Source: Clostridium swellfunianum
GTDB taxonomy: Bacteria; Bacillota; Clostridia; Clostridiales; Clostridiaceae
Assembly (NCBI RefSeq): GCF_023656515.1
Contig: NZ_JAMOFV010000006.1
Location: 3,580,036 to 3,644,035, forward strand
Reading direction: 5' to 3'
DNA length: 64,000 nucleotides
The position numbers were made by a program, and so were the translations under genes. Positions 33,421 to 42,403 of this stretch are shown in pieces. Every line of letters begins with the position of its first letter. Positions within the stretch are counted from its first letter, which is position 1. The notes beneath the pieces were generated by a model that searched no databases, was not told the DNA's origin, and saw nothing but the letters and a program-made list of their open reading frames with translations.

Positions 33421-34788
33421 TTGTTTAGCAAGAAAACGTTTAAGTTGACAGCCATAGCTTTATCATTATTTTCAACAATGTCTATTTTGGGCGGATGTTC
33501 ATCAAAGCCGGCAGGTTCGCAAAATTCTGGCGGCTCTGACCAAAAGCAGGGAAAAGTAGTTGTTACCCTATGGAACAGAGTGTTTGAGGATTGGAACAAG
33601 GCTTGGAGCGAAAAGGTAGTAGAAGACTTTAACAAGTCCCAAGACAAAGTAGAAATACAGCAAAAATTCATACCAGGAGATGCTTGGGATCAAAGTATGA
33701 AATCTGCACAAGCTGCTGGAGAGGCTCCAGATATATACTTAATGAATTATGGCGGAATAGCTTTTGCTGCAAAGGACGGCCTTATAGAACCATTGGACGA
33801 CTTAATACCAAAAACAGCCTGGGATGATTTATATCCAAACGTAAGTCAGTTTGTTGGCTATAAAGGAAAGCATTATGCATACCCTCAGCTTTTAGAGCCT
33901 TCTACAGTTCTTTACTATAGAAAGGACTTATTTAAGGCAGCTGGCTTAGATCCAGAAAAACCACCAGTTACTTGGGATGAGCTTATTGAAGATGGTAAGA
34001 AGCTAACTAAAGGTGATGTATTCGGATTAGGTGTTGCAGCCGTTGCTGCTGATATGGGATGGGCAACCTGGGGCTGGCAGCAGCAGGCAGCAGGACATTT
34101 TGCGGTAAATGATGATTGGTCAAAGGCAACTGTAACTGACAGTGGCTATAAAGATCTTTTAACTTTTTATAAAAAGCTATATGACAGCAAGATTGTTCCA
34201 GAACAGGCATTATCGGGATATGCTGATATAAAAGCCTTTGGAGAAGGAAAATTAGCTATGGCCTTCTGCGGTTCATGGGGTATAGGACAACTTAAAACTA
34301 CTTATCCAGATATTATACCTAATTTAGGCATAGCTGTAGCTCCAACAAAAGATGGAAACCAAGACAAAGTTACATCAACAGTTGGCGGATGGACTTATGT
34401 AGTAGATGCAAAATCAAAGCATAAAAAAGAAGCAGCAGATTATATAACCTGGCTTTTAGGAAGCGATCCTAGCAGATGCGTTGAATTCTTCAAAACTTCA
34501 GGCTGGTCAAAATACTCTCCAAGAAAATCAGTTGATACAGCTATAAACAATGATGCAGAAGCTAAGAACGATATGTGGAGAAAGACAATTGCTGAAAAGA
34601 TAGTTCCTAAATCAGTAGCAGAACCAATATATGCATGGGATATAAGCATTTCAGTAGCAAATGCAATTGATAAAGTTGTTACAAATAATATGAAAGTCGA
34701 AGATGCTCTAAAAGAATCAGAACAGGAAATTAACGACTATATTAAAAATAATAACTATGCTGGCACAAATCCATTGCTTGCCAAATAA
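33421..34788 (+). CDS. ABC transporter sugar-binding lipoprotein
   Basis: A 455-residue extracytoplasmic solute-binding protein of the oligosaccharide type. The lipobox is SILGGC with Cys26 as the lipid anchor. The fold is shown by VTLWNRVFEDWNKAW, DIYLMNYGGIAFAAKDGLIE, YYRKDLFKAAGLDPEKPPVT and MAFCGSWGIGQLK. It starts at TTG 33,421 after AAAGGGGG. It should capture the sugar released by the secreted enzymes and pass it to the two following permeases. A hairpin directly after the gene may stabilise its mRNA relative to the permeases. Confidence 0.9.
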   Translation: MFSKKTFKLTAIALSLFSTMSILGGCSSKPAGSQNSGGSDQKQGKVVVTLWNRVFEDWNKAWSEKVVEDFNKSQDKVEIQQKFIPGDAWDQSMKSAQAAGEAPDIYLMNYGGIAFAAKDGLIEPLDDLIPKTAWDDLYPNVSQFVGYKGKHYAYPQLLEPSTVLYYRKDLFKAAGLDPEKPPVTWDELIEDGKKLTKGDVFGLGVAAVAADMGWATWGWQQQAAGHFAVNDDWSKATVTDSGYKDLLTFYKKLYDSKIVPEQALSGYADIKAFGEGKLAMAFCGSWGIGQLKTTYPDIIPNLGIAVAPTKDGNQDKVTSTVGGWTYVVDAKSKHKKEAADYITWLLGSDPSRCVEFFKTSGWSKYSPRKSVDTAINNDAEAKNDMWRKTIAEKIVPKSVAEPIYAWDISISVANAIDKVVTNNMKVEDALKESEQEINDYIKNNNYAGTNPLLAK

Positions 34789-34799
34789 ATAATTAAGTT

Positions 34800-34826
34800 A
34801 AATCTGGGGAGCTTTTCCCCAGATTT
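34800..34826 (+). promoter_or_regulatory. Intra-operon hairpin after the binding-protein gene
   Basis: AAATCTGGGGA pairs with TCCCCAGATTT around 5 bases. A weak T-tract (TTTAATT) follows, so partial termination or 3'-end protection is more likely than full termination. Confidence 0.65.
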
Positions 34827-34871
34827 AATTAAAATATAGTTAGTCCTAAATACCTTATAGGGGTGATAAAA

Positions 34872-35807
34872 GTGTTAAAACTAAAAAAAGATATAAAATC
34901 ATCATCCGAAGTTAATAAAGGTACGCTGGGAATGAGAAAACACGATGCGCTAACCGCTTATTTAATGTTAGCTCCAGGCTTTATACTAATAACAATATTT
35001 GTTATTGTGCCGTTTTTTTATTCTATTGCTGTAAGCTTTACAGATTGGAGCTTTTATGGAACTTCTAAGTTCGTAGGCTTTAAAAACTACAGAGTTATTC
35101 TAACAAACAAGCTTTTTAGAACATCTCTGACAGTTGCTATAAAATATGTTCTTATTATTGTACCAACTCTCTTTATTGTAAGTTTTTTGTTTTCTCACGT
35201 TCTTAAGGGAATGAAAGGAAAAGCAGCTTCCTTTGCAAAAACCTCGGTATACATACCTACTGTTATTTCTGGTATACTGGCAGCTGCAATCTTTACATTC
35301 ATATATGATTACCAAGGTGGAATATTAAACTCAATTTTGGCTAACTTCGGAATACCAAAACAAGCATTCTTGAAAAAACCGTTAATTTCCAGCATAGCCC
35401 TTTCAATTCCAATAGTTTGGTTGGGCTTTGGCTACAATACTCTAGTAATGCTGGCAGGATTATTAGACATTCCTCAGGTTTACTATGAAGCAGCTGATGT
35501 GGAAGGAGCAAATGCCTTCGAAAAGCTTATTTATATAACCATACCTTCCATGAAAAATATATTTATTCTGATAACCATTACTCTTGTAACTGGAGCATTA
35601 ACAGAGTTTAACGTTCCGTATATGATGACAGGAGGAGGGCCTACAAACAGCAACCTAACTCCAATTGTTTATATCTTTAATAACTTCAAGAGCAATCCTA
35701 CTATGGGACCTACAGTAGCGGCTTCACTTTTAATGGTTATAGTGCTCAGCTTAATTTCCGGGCTGATATTTACCATAATCAAATCTGAAAAGTCTATGGA
35801 TGCTTAA
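34872..35807 (+). CDS. ABC sugar transporter permease (MalF-type)
   Basis: A 311-residue inner-membrane protein with six predicted helices. The coupling (EAA) loop is YEAADVEGANAFEKLIYITI, the contact site for the ATPase. The pattern PGFILITIFVIVPFFYSIAVSF at the N-terminus and the FTDWSFYG loop are typical of MalF/UgpA-like subunits. It starts with GTG 34,872 after AGGGGTG. It pairs with the next gene; no ATPase gene is present in the locus, so a shared MsmX-like ATPase is expected. Confidence 0.9.
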   Translation: MLKLKKDIKSSSEVNKGTLGMRKHDALTAYLMLAPGFILITIFVIVPFFYSIAVSFTDWSFYGTSKFVGFKNYRVILTNKLFRTSLTVAIKYVLIIVPTLFIVSFLFSHVLKGMKGKAASFAKTSVYIPTVISGILAAAIFTFIYDYQGGILNSILANFGIPKQAFLKKPLISSIALSIPIVWLGFGYNTLVMLAGLLDIPQVYYEAADVEGANAFEKLIYITIPSMKNIFILITITLVTGALTEFNVPYMMTGGGPTNSNLTPIVYIFNNFKSNPTMGPTVAASLLMVIVLSLISGLIFTIIKSEKSMDA

Positions 35808-35825
35808 TATAAGGGAGGTAACATA

Positions 35826-36647
35826 ATGAGGAAATTCAAAATTAAAAAGGTTATTTTAAATTTATTTGGTATAGCTGTAGGGCTTATATCATTATTCCCT
35901 CTCCTATGGATGGCTATTTCAGGAGTAAAACCTGAAAAAGAAGTTTTAGCAGTTCCATTTAGGTTTTTTCCAACAAAATTTGTTACAGACAATTATCTAA
36001 AATTGATACAGGAAGGCATGTTTTTTAGATCTATAGCTGTTACCTTCTTTGTAGCCTTTGTTTCAGTAATGTTATCGCTGCTGATCAATTCTATGAGCGC
36101 CTATGTTTTTGCAAGGCTGGAGTTTCCCTTTAAAAAATACTTATGGGCATATGAAATAGTAACAATGTTTATACCCAATATAGCTATTTTAATAACCTCC
36201 TTTGTAGTTGTTGCAAAATTAGGAATGTTGGACAGCTTATCGGTTTTAATTGTTCCTGGATTGGCCACAGGCTATAATATTTTCTTTATAAGACAGTTTT
36301 ATTTAAATATCCCTTCTTCTATTGAGGAAGCAGCACTTATAGACGGAGCAAATAGATTTCAAACATACGTGCATATTTTCCTGCCTCTTTCAAAATCACC
36401 CTTTGTTATTGTTGGTGTAAGTACATTTCTAGGCTATTGGAATTCTTATATATGGCCAGCTATGACAATATCCAATCAAAAGCTGTTTCAAGTTATGCAG
36501 GTAATAGCTTTATTTAAAGGTACTTATGCCTCGCAATGGGGAAGAATTATGGCAGCATCAACCTTAGCTGCAATCCCAACAATATTGTTATTCCTTGTAT
36601 TCCAAAAGCATATCCTTCAAGGAATCAAAATATCTGGTATTAAATAA
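35826..36647 (+). CDS. ABC sugar transporter permease (MalG-type)
   Basis: A 273-residue inner-membrane protein, second permease of the sugar importer. The EAA loop is IEEAALIDGANRFQTYVHIF. The N-terminus (FPLLWMAISGVKPEKEV) and the end (FVFQKHILQGIKISGIK style) are characteristic of MalG/UgpE-like subunits. GGGAGGT precedes the ATG and the gene follows the first permease by 18 bp. The GH116 gene begins 22 bp after its stop, so import and cleavage are in one transcript. Confidence 0.9.
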   Translation: MRKFKIKKVILNLFGIAVGLISLFPLLWMAISGVKPEKEVLAVPFRFFPTKFVTDNYLKLIQEGMFFRSIAVTFFVAFVSVMLSLLINSMSAYVFARLEFPFKKYLWAYEIVTMFIPNIAILITSFVVVAKLGMLDSLSVLIVPGLATGYNIFFIRQFYLNIPSSIEEAALIDGANRFQTYVHIFLPLSKSPFVIVGVSTFLGYWNSYIWPAMTISNQKLFQVMQVIALFKGTYASQWGRIMAASTLAAIPTILLFLVFQKHILQGIKISGIK

Positions 36648-36669
36648 TCTTGTTATGGAGGTAGACAAA

Positions 36670-39069
36670 ATGGAAAAGTCTTCGATGCATTCTCAAAGAA
36701 TATACATGAATGATGCCAGCGAAGTAGCATTTTTACTTGGGGGGATAGGGACAGGCAACATTTCGATCGGTCCACGAGGAGAGCTTAAAGATTGGGAACT
36801 ATTTAATCGGCCAGCTAAAGGAAATAAAGTTCCATATAGTTTTTTTAGCATTTGGGCAAAAGAATATGATAAGGAACCAGTTGTAAAGATATTAGAAGCT
36901 GAGCTTTGTCAGCCTTATACTCAGACTCATGGATACCATTCGGGTAATTTAGCTGGGCTTCCAAGACTAAGCTCTTCTAAATTTAAAGGAGAATATCCAT
37001 TTGCATGGGTTGAGTTTGAGGACAACGATTTGCCTGTGCAGGTAACTCTTGAAGCTTTTACTCCCTTTATTCCGCTTAATGCTGATGATTCGGGGATTCC
37101 TGGAGCAGTTATAAGATATAAGGTTAAAAATACATCCTTGAAGGATGTAGATGTTACTGTAGCCGGCTCTATCCCTAATATTGTAGGCTTCAACGGGTAT
37201 GACTGCTTTGATAATATGATGCCAATAGAAGGAAACTTTAATGAATACAGGGAAGATATGGCGAAAGGCATTTTTTTTACCTCGAATAAATTAGAAAATA
37301 ATGATTTAAAGTATGGAAATATGGCTTTGATGACTGACGACTGCAATACAACAGTAAAGCCAAGTTGGCTTAAAGGCGGCTGGTGGGATGGAGCTCAGGA
37401 TTTCTGGGATGATTTTTATCAGGATGGAAGACTTGAAAAAGAGCCTGTGAGCAGCTATCCAGACAGTAAAATAGGACCTCAGGGAGTAAAGGTTGGTTCT
37501 TTAGGGATTTACCATACACTAAAGCCAGACGAGGAGAAAACCTTTGAGTTTATTTTAACCTGGTATTTTCCTAATAGACCAAAAGACTGGTTTGAGGAAA
37601 TTAAAGAGATTGAGAAGAATTATTATAGTACAATCTTCGAGGATGCCTGGAGTGCAGGCAAGTATATGCTTGAAAACATGTCTCACCTGGAGAAAGGAAG
37701 TAGAAGTTTTCACAGGTCTATTTTTGGAAGCACGCTGCCGGACTATGTAATAGACGCTTTAACAAGCAATATTACTGTTATAAGAAGCAACACTTGTTTT
37801 AGAATAAAGGATGGCACATTTTTAGCTTATGAGGGCTGTCATGATTCAATGGGCAGCTGCGATGGAACTTGTACTCACGTATGGAACTATGCTCAAACCT
37901 TAGCTTTTCTGTTCCCGGAACTTGAAAGAACTGCTAGAAATGTAGAGTTTAATATTGAGACTGATGAAAATGGATTAATGGCTTTTAGAACAAGGCAAGT
38001 TTTTGATCAGGAAAAATTTGATATGGTTCCGGCTGCTGATGGGCAAATGGGAACTATAATCCGCCTTTATAGGGAATGGAAATTAAGCGGCGACAATGAA
38101 TTTTTGAAAAAAGTATGGGATAAAGCAAGCAAAGCTCTAGATTTTGCTTTTGAATATTGGGATTCTGACAGCGATTTTGTACTTGACAGAGAGCAGCACA
38201 ATACTTATGACATCGAATTTTATGGTCCCAATTCTTTAACTAACTCTATGTTTCTTGCTGCACTAAAAGCAGGTGCGGAAATGGCAGAGTTTGTTCATGA
38301 CATTAAGCATCAAATTAAATATCAGACTGCCTTTGAAAAAGGCAGCAGAAAGATGGATGAACTCCTATGGAATGGAGAGTATTATATACAAAATATTGAA
38401 GATGTGAATGAACACAAATATCAATATGGTATAGGCTGTCTTTCGGATCAGGTCTTAGGTCAATCACTTGCTCATATAGCAGGCTTAGGATACATACTGC
38501 CTGAAGAGCATGTTAAAAAAGCTGTTAAAGCTATATACAATTACAATTTTAAAAGTGATTTTAGAAAGATACATAGTGTGCAAAGAACCTATGTGCTTAA
38601 CGATGAAAGCGGGTTAATTCTTTGCTCCTGGCCAAAGGGCGGAAGGCCAAGACTACCTTTCGTGTACTCTGATGAGGTATGGACAGGAATTGAATATCAG
38701 GTTGCTTCACATTTAATTTATGAAGGCTTTATTGACGAGGGACTGTCTATTGTAAAGGCAGTAAGAGACAGACATGACGGCTACAAAAGAAACCCATGGA
38801 ATGAAGTGGAGTGCGGCAATCACTATGCTCGTTCATTGGCTAGCTGGGCGGTTTTAATAGCACTTAGCGGATTTAAGTATGACATGGTAAATGGAAAAGT
38901 GAGCTTCAAGCCTGTAATAAATGAAGAGGACTTTTCTTGTTTCTGGAGCACAGGCAAAGCATGGGGAATATACAATCAGAAGAAGAATACAGATACAGGA
39001 GAAGCTGAATGGAGCATAGAAGTGCTTTACGGAAGCTTGGATGGTATAGAAGTAAATATAGAAAATTAG
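36670..39069 (+). CDS. GH116 family glycosidase, candidate exo-beta-D-arabinofuranosidase
   Basis: A 799-residue cytoplasmic enzyme of the GBA2-like family. The N-terminal beta-sandwich begins LGGIGTGNISIGPRGELKDW; the C-terminal (alpha/alpha)6 barrel carries FLAYEGCHD with Glu388 as likely nucleophile and NTYDIEFYGPNSLT with Asp514 as likely acid, by memory alignment to GBA2/TxGH116. Most GH116 members cleave beta-glucosides or xylosides, but one clade cleaves beta-D-arabinofuranose of mycobacterial arabinan; the surrounding genes favour that. Upstream in-frame codons overlapping the permease lack a ribosome site; GGAGGT precedes ATG 36,670. Confidence 0.85.
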   Translation: MEKSSMHSQRIYMNDASEVAFLLGGIGTGNISIGPRGELKDWELFNRPAKGNKVPYSFFSIWAKEYDKEPVVKILEAELCQPYTQTHGYHSGNLAGLPRLSSSKFKGEYPFAWVEFEDNDLPVQVTLEAFTPFIPLNADDSGIPGAVIRYKVKNTSLKDVDVTVAGSIPNIVGFNGYDCFDNMMPIEGNFNEYREDMAKGIFFTSNKLENNDLKYGNMALMTDDCNTTVKPSWLKGGWWDGAQDFWDDFYQDGRLEKEPVSSYPDSKIGPQGVKVGSLGIYHTLKPDEEKTFEFILTWYFPNRPKDWFEEIKEIEKNYYSTIFEDAWSAGKYMLENMSHLEKGSRSFHRSIFGSTLPDYVIDALTSNITVIRSNTCFRIKDGTFLAYEGCHDSMGSCDGTCTHVWNYAQTLAFLFPELERTARNVEFNIETDENGLMAFRTRQVFDQEKFDMVPAADGQMGTIIRLYREWKLSGDNEFLKKVWDKASKALDFAFEYWDSDSDFVLDREQHNTYDIEFYGPNSLTNSMFLAALKAGAEMAEFVHDIKHQIKYQTAFEKGSRKMDELLWNGEYYIQNIEDVNEHKYQYGIGCLSDQVLGQSLAHIAGLGYILPEEHVKKAVKAIYNYNFKSDFRKIHSVQRTYVLNDESGLILCSWPKGGRPRLPFVYSDEVWTGIEYQVASHLIYEGFIDEGLSIVKAVRDRHDGYKRNPWNEVECGNHYARSLASWAVLIALSGFKYDMVNGKVSFKPVINEEDFSCFWSTGKAWGIYNQKKNTDTGEAEWSIEVLYGSLDGIEVNIEN

Positions 39070-39090
39070 ACAATATGCGTGCATGAGATG

Positions 39091-39115
39091 GTTAAAGCTC
39101 TAAAATGGCTTTAAC
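39091..39115 (+). promoter_or_regulatory. Intra-operon hairpin between GH116 and second GH172
   Basis: GTTAAAGC and GCTTTAAC form a perfect 8-bp stem with a 9-base loop and no U-tract. It probably affects mRNA stability; the rest of this 146-bp gap has further small partial repeats. Confidence 0.4.
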
Positions 39116-39215
39116 GAGCAGCTTGTGAGCTGAGCGAACATTTTAAGTTACCCAGTGCCCAAAGGGAAACGAGTAATCGTAAATAGCCCAGTGTTTCCAC
39201 TGAAAGGAGGAAGTT

Positions 39216-40298
39216 ATGCAAAAATTTGACGGTTTGAATGTAAACATGAGTAATTTGCATCTGTTGTCAGATGCAAAAACACGATCTATTAGCCCTGAAA
39301 ATTTCACGGGCGAGAAGGGCAAGGGTGGAATGGCAACCACAGGTACAGGAGAAAGAGCCTCAAGTCAGCTTGGAAGAGGCTGGAAGGTGTCGCCTTCAAT
39401 TATTATACATGCCAAAGAAACCTTTGAGCTTGGGAATATTGAGGGCCCGGGCGCAATTCAGCATATATGGATGACTCCAACTGGAATATGGAGAAACAGC
39501 ATATTAAAAATATATTATGACAATCAGGATATTCCTTCAGTTGAATGCCCTGTAGGAGACTTCTTTGCATGCGGTTGGGGACAGTATGCTCACGTAAATT
39601 CACTAGCAGTAACAGTAAACCCAGGCAGTGCTTTTAACTGTTATTGGACTATGCCCTTTAGAAAAAACTGCAGAATAACAATGACGAATATTGGCGAGGA
39701 GGATATGTATCTTTATTACCAGATAGATTATGTACTAACAGAGGTTTCTGAGGATACTGCATACTTTCACGCACAGTTCAGGCGCGTTAATCCTCTTCCT
39801 TATAAAGAAGTCTATACAATAGTAGACGGTATTAAAGGGAAGGGCCACTATGTTGGAACCTACATGGCTTGGGGAGTAAATAACAATGGCTGGTGGGGAG
39901 AAGGGGAAATAAAGTTTTATATGGATGGCGATAAGGAGTATCCGACAATATGCGGTACTGGAACAGAAGATTATTTCTGCGGCTCCTATAATTTTGAAAA
40001 TAAGACAACCCACCAATATGAGGAATACACAACTGCTTATGCAGGGCTTCCTCAGGTTATTCGCCCAGACGGGCTTTATCAGTCTCAAATGCGTTTTGGC
40101 ATGTACAGATGGCATATAACAGACCCAATAAGATTTGACGAGGATTTAAAGGTTACTATTCAGGCACTTGGCTGGAGAAATGGAGGGTATTATCTGCCTC
40201 TGCAAGATGACATCGCTTCAGTGGCATATTGGTATCAAACCCTGCCAACACAAGAATTTCCAAAGCTGCCTGGAGTTGAAAAGCTTGAAATAAATTAA
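39216..40298 (+). CDS. GH172 (DUF2961) glycosidase, second copy
   Basis: A 360-residue GH172 protein. The motif CGTGTEDYFCGSY places the conserved Glu at residue 251; IQHIWMTPTG, VECPVGDFFACGWGQ and KGHYVGTYMAWG are further family stretches. It differs substantially from the first copy (for example GDFFACGWGQ against GDFFGMGHG), so the two probably have different linkage or chain-position preferences. There is no signal peptide, so it is cytoplasmic. AAAGGAGG precedes the ATG. It lies just before the secreted DUF4185 enzyme. Confidence 0.87.
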   Translation: MQKFDGLNVNMSNLHLLSDAKTRSISPENFTGEKGKGGMATTGTGERASSQLGRGWKVSPSIIIHAKETFELGNIEGPGAIQHIWMTPTGIWRNSILKIYYDNQDIPSVECPVGDFFACGWGQYAHVNSLAVTVNPGSAFNCYWTMPFRKNCRITMTNIGEEDMYLYYQIDYVLTEVSEDTAYFHAQFRRVNPLPYKEVYTIVDGIKGKGHYVGTYMAWGVNNNGWWGEGEIKFYMDGDKEYPTICGTGTEDYFCGSYNFENKTTHQYEEYTTAYAGLPQVIRPDGLYQSQMRFGMYRWHITDPIRFDEDLKVTIQALGWRNGGYYLPLQDDIASVAYWYQTLPTQEFPKLPGVEKLEIN

Positions 40299-40323
40299 AT
40301 TTATTAAAAATGGGGGAGTTTTT

Positions 40324-42006
40324 ATGAGATTTAGAAAAATGAGCTTACTTATGGTCGTTATGTTTTCTTTAGGCATTGTTTTATTTGATGGGATGGCAAG
40401 CAACAGGAAAGCTATTGCAGAACAGGAAAATCTAATTGAAGATGCGGGCTTTGAAAATCAAACAGCTGCTTCCATATCGCATCCATGGAGAATTGAAGGA
40501 GCAGGAGGAGTAGACAGAGAATTAGGCTATTCGCATTCAGGCTTAAATAATGCCTGGATTTATTCTAAGGATGGATGGACTAATATCTATCAGAAGGTTG
40601 ACGTAGCAAAAAACACGGATTATATTTTTTCAGGCTGGGTAAAAAGCATAAATCAGTCAAATGGATACTTTGGAGCTAGAGCAAAAAGGGCGGATGGAAG
40701 CATTGTGATATTAAGTGAAACTGTATTTCATGATGAAACTCCAGCAGGCCAGCCTGACGAATACAAGCTGCTTTCTGTGACTGTGAATTCAGGTGATTAC
40801 GACAGTTTGGAATTATATGCAGGCTTCTGGGGAAATGGAAATGACGCATGGGTTCAGGTAGATGATTTTTCCTTGGTTAAAGAAATAAAGCCTTCCACAA
40901 CTGACAGCAGCAAGTTTGTTTTAAATGGAGTTAAAAATCTTACCAAGGTAGCACAGTTAACAGGTAAAAATTCAATAAATAAAACTGATAAATATGATCT
41001 GTATGGTACTGACCTTGGAAGCATGATTGAAATGAACGGAAAGGTCTATATGACCTTCGGCGACACCTTTGGCGTACGTCCAGACGACTTTATAGGTGGG
41101 GGAGGCAGCAATTGGCGCTCAAGTACCATGGCGGTAATATCCGATAAGAATCCTTCTGACGGATTAACCTTTGATGGTTTCATTACAGGACCGGATGGAA
41201 ATGCCAAGGAGCTGTTAAGCTCTAAAAAGATAAATTACGATGAGATGACAGTTATTCCTACTGGCGGATTCAGCATAGGCAATAGATTATACTTAAACTT
41301 TATGTCAGTTCATCACTGGGGAGACCCTGGAAGATGGACCACTAACTACAGTGGCTTGGCGCGTTCTGATGACGGAGGCAACACATGGACAAAGCTAGAC
41401 GATGTAAAATGGCCGGGAGGAAGCAATTTTATCCAGGTAACTACAGCTAAAAAGGGAAATGACATTTATTTTTGGAGTATACCTCAAGGAAGATTCGGCG
41501 GTGTTAAGCTGATGAAGTCGTCAATAAGCAGCGTAGAGGATATAAGCAAATATCAATATTTTGCCGGAACTGATAAAGATGGAGAGCCACTTTGGTCTTC
41601 TAACATGCCTGATGCAAGAGAAATAATTGAGGGTCCTGTTGGAGAATTGTCTGTAATTTGGAATAAATATTTAGGAAGATGGATTATGACCTATCTGAAC
41701 GAGAAAACTGCTTCAATTGAAATGAGAGAAGGAATAACACCTTGGGGAGAGTGGAGCGAGCCGGTTACTGTTGCTAAAGGAACCGACTATCCTGGCTTGT
41801 ATGGAGCCTTTATGACTCCTAAGTATGTAGAAGACAATGGCAGAGTTATATACTTTACAATGTCTCAATGGGATCCATATAACGTGTTCCTAATGAAGGT
41901 GGAACTAGACAGGTCAGGAAAAAAGAACAGCTATAAAATTGAAAAAATGGAGGACGAAGAAAATGCTGAAGGGCATTCCGAAGATAATATCGCCAGAGCT
42001 AATTAA
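40324..42006 (+). CDS. Secreted DUF4185 (GH183-type) protein, probable endo-D-arabinanase
   Basis: A 560-residue exported protein. Residues 1-32 form a signal peptide (MSLLMVVMFSLGIVLFDG). Residues about 35-185 are a carbohydrate-binding jelly roll (DAGFENQTAASISHPWRIEG, WTNIYQKVDVAKNTDYIFSG). Residues about 205-545 form the DUF4185 five-bladed propeller: YGTDLGSMIEMNGKVYMTFG, then GDTFG, SGLARSDDGGNTW and WIMTYLNEKTASIEMREGI. DUF4185 members have been shown to be endo-D-arabinofuranases (GH183). It would cut the polymer outside the cell. Its end overlaps the FucU start by 44 bases, implying coupled translation. Confidence 0.82.
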   Translation: MRFRKMSLLMVVMFSLGIVLFDGMASNRKAIAEQENLIEDAGFENQTAASISHPWRIEGAGGVDRELGYSHSGLNNAWIYSKDGWTNIYQKVDVAKNTDYIFSGWVKSINQSNGYFGARAKRADGSIVILSETVFHDETPAGQPDEYKLLSVTVNSGDYDSLELYAGFWGNGNDAWVQVDDFSLVKEIKPSTTDSSKFVLNGVKNLTKVAQLTGKNSINKTDKYDLYGTDLGSMIEMNGKVYMTFGDTFGVRPDDFIGGGGSNWRSSTMAVISDKNPSDGLTFDGFITGPDGNAKELLSSKKINYDEMTVIPTGGFSIGNRLYLNFMSVHHWGDPGRWTTNYSGLARSDDGGNTWTKLDDVKWPGGSNFIQVTTAKKGNDIYFWSIPQGRFGGVKLMKSSISSVEDISKYQYFAGTDKDGEPLWSSNMPDAREIIEGPVGELSVIWNKYLGRWIMTYLNEKTASIEMREGITPWGEWSEPVTVAKGTDYPGLYGAFMTPKYVEDNGRVIYFTMSQWDPYNVFLMKVELDRSGKKNSYKIEKMEDEENAEGHSEDNIARAN

Positions 42007-42388
42007 AGTTTTGATGGAAATGGGACACGGAGACGAAATTGTCATTGCAGATGGCAATTTCCCGGCTGCTTCTTGCGCTAAAAGACTTATTAGATGCGAT
42101 GGTCATAATGTTCCTGAGCTTTTAGACGCAATATTGAAGTTCTTTCCTGTAGATACAGATTCTAAATATTCAGCTTCGTTAATGCAGGTGGATATTGGGG
42201 AAAAGCTATTGCCTGTGATCTGGGAGGAATATAAGAAAGTGCTTAGAAAATATGAATCTAATTTTCAAGAATTTAATATTGCAGCCAGACAGGATTTTTA
42301 TGATAAAGCAAAGAATGCATATGCTGTAATCGCTACAAGCGAGCCAGCTTTATATGCAAATATCATAATAAGAAAAGGTACAGTTTAA
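41963..42388 (+). CDS. fucU: FucU/RbsD family sugar mutarotase
   Basis: A 141-residue protein. RbsD/FucU enzymes interconvert the anomers of fucose, ribose and similar sugars. The family signature is MGHGDEIVIADGNFP with His22 as a catalytic residue, and the terminal LYANIIIRKG strand with the conserved Tyr. ATG 41,963 has GGAGGAC 8 bases upstream; an in-frame TTG at 41,939 has none. It sits directly before FucI, as expected when the isomerase needs one anomer of D-arabinose. Confidence 0.88.
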   Translation: MLKGIPKIISPELIKVLMEMGHGDEIVIADGNFPAASCAKRLIRCDGHNVPELLDAILKFFPVDTDSKYSASLMQVDIGEKLLPVIWEEYKKVLRKYESNFQEFNIAARQDFYDKAKNAYAVIATSEPALYANIIIRKGTV

Positions 42389-42403
42389 TAGGAGGGACAA
42401 TAA

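Noticed and set aside
36595-36669. Longer start for the GH116 protein overlapping the permease
   Set aside because: The extension has no ribosome site; GGAGGT lies just before ATG 36,670 and the family sequence begins shortly after it.
39735-40115. Minus-strand open frame of 126 codons inside the second GH172 gene
   Set aside because: It is a shadow of a well-supported gene, without ribosome site or recognisable family.
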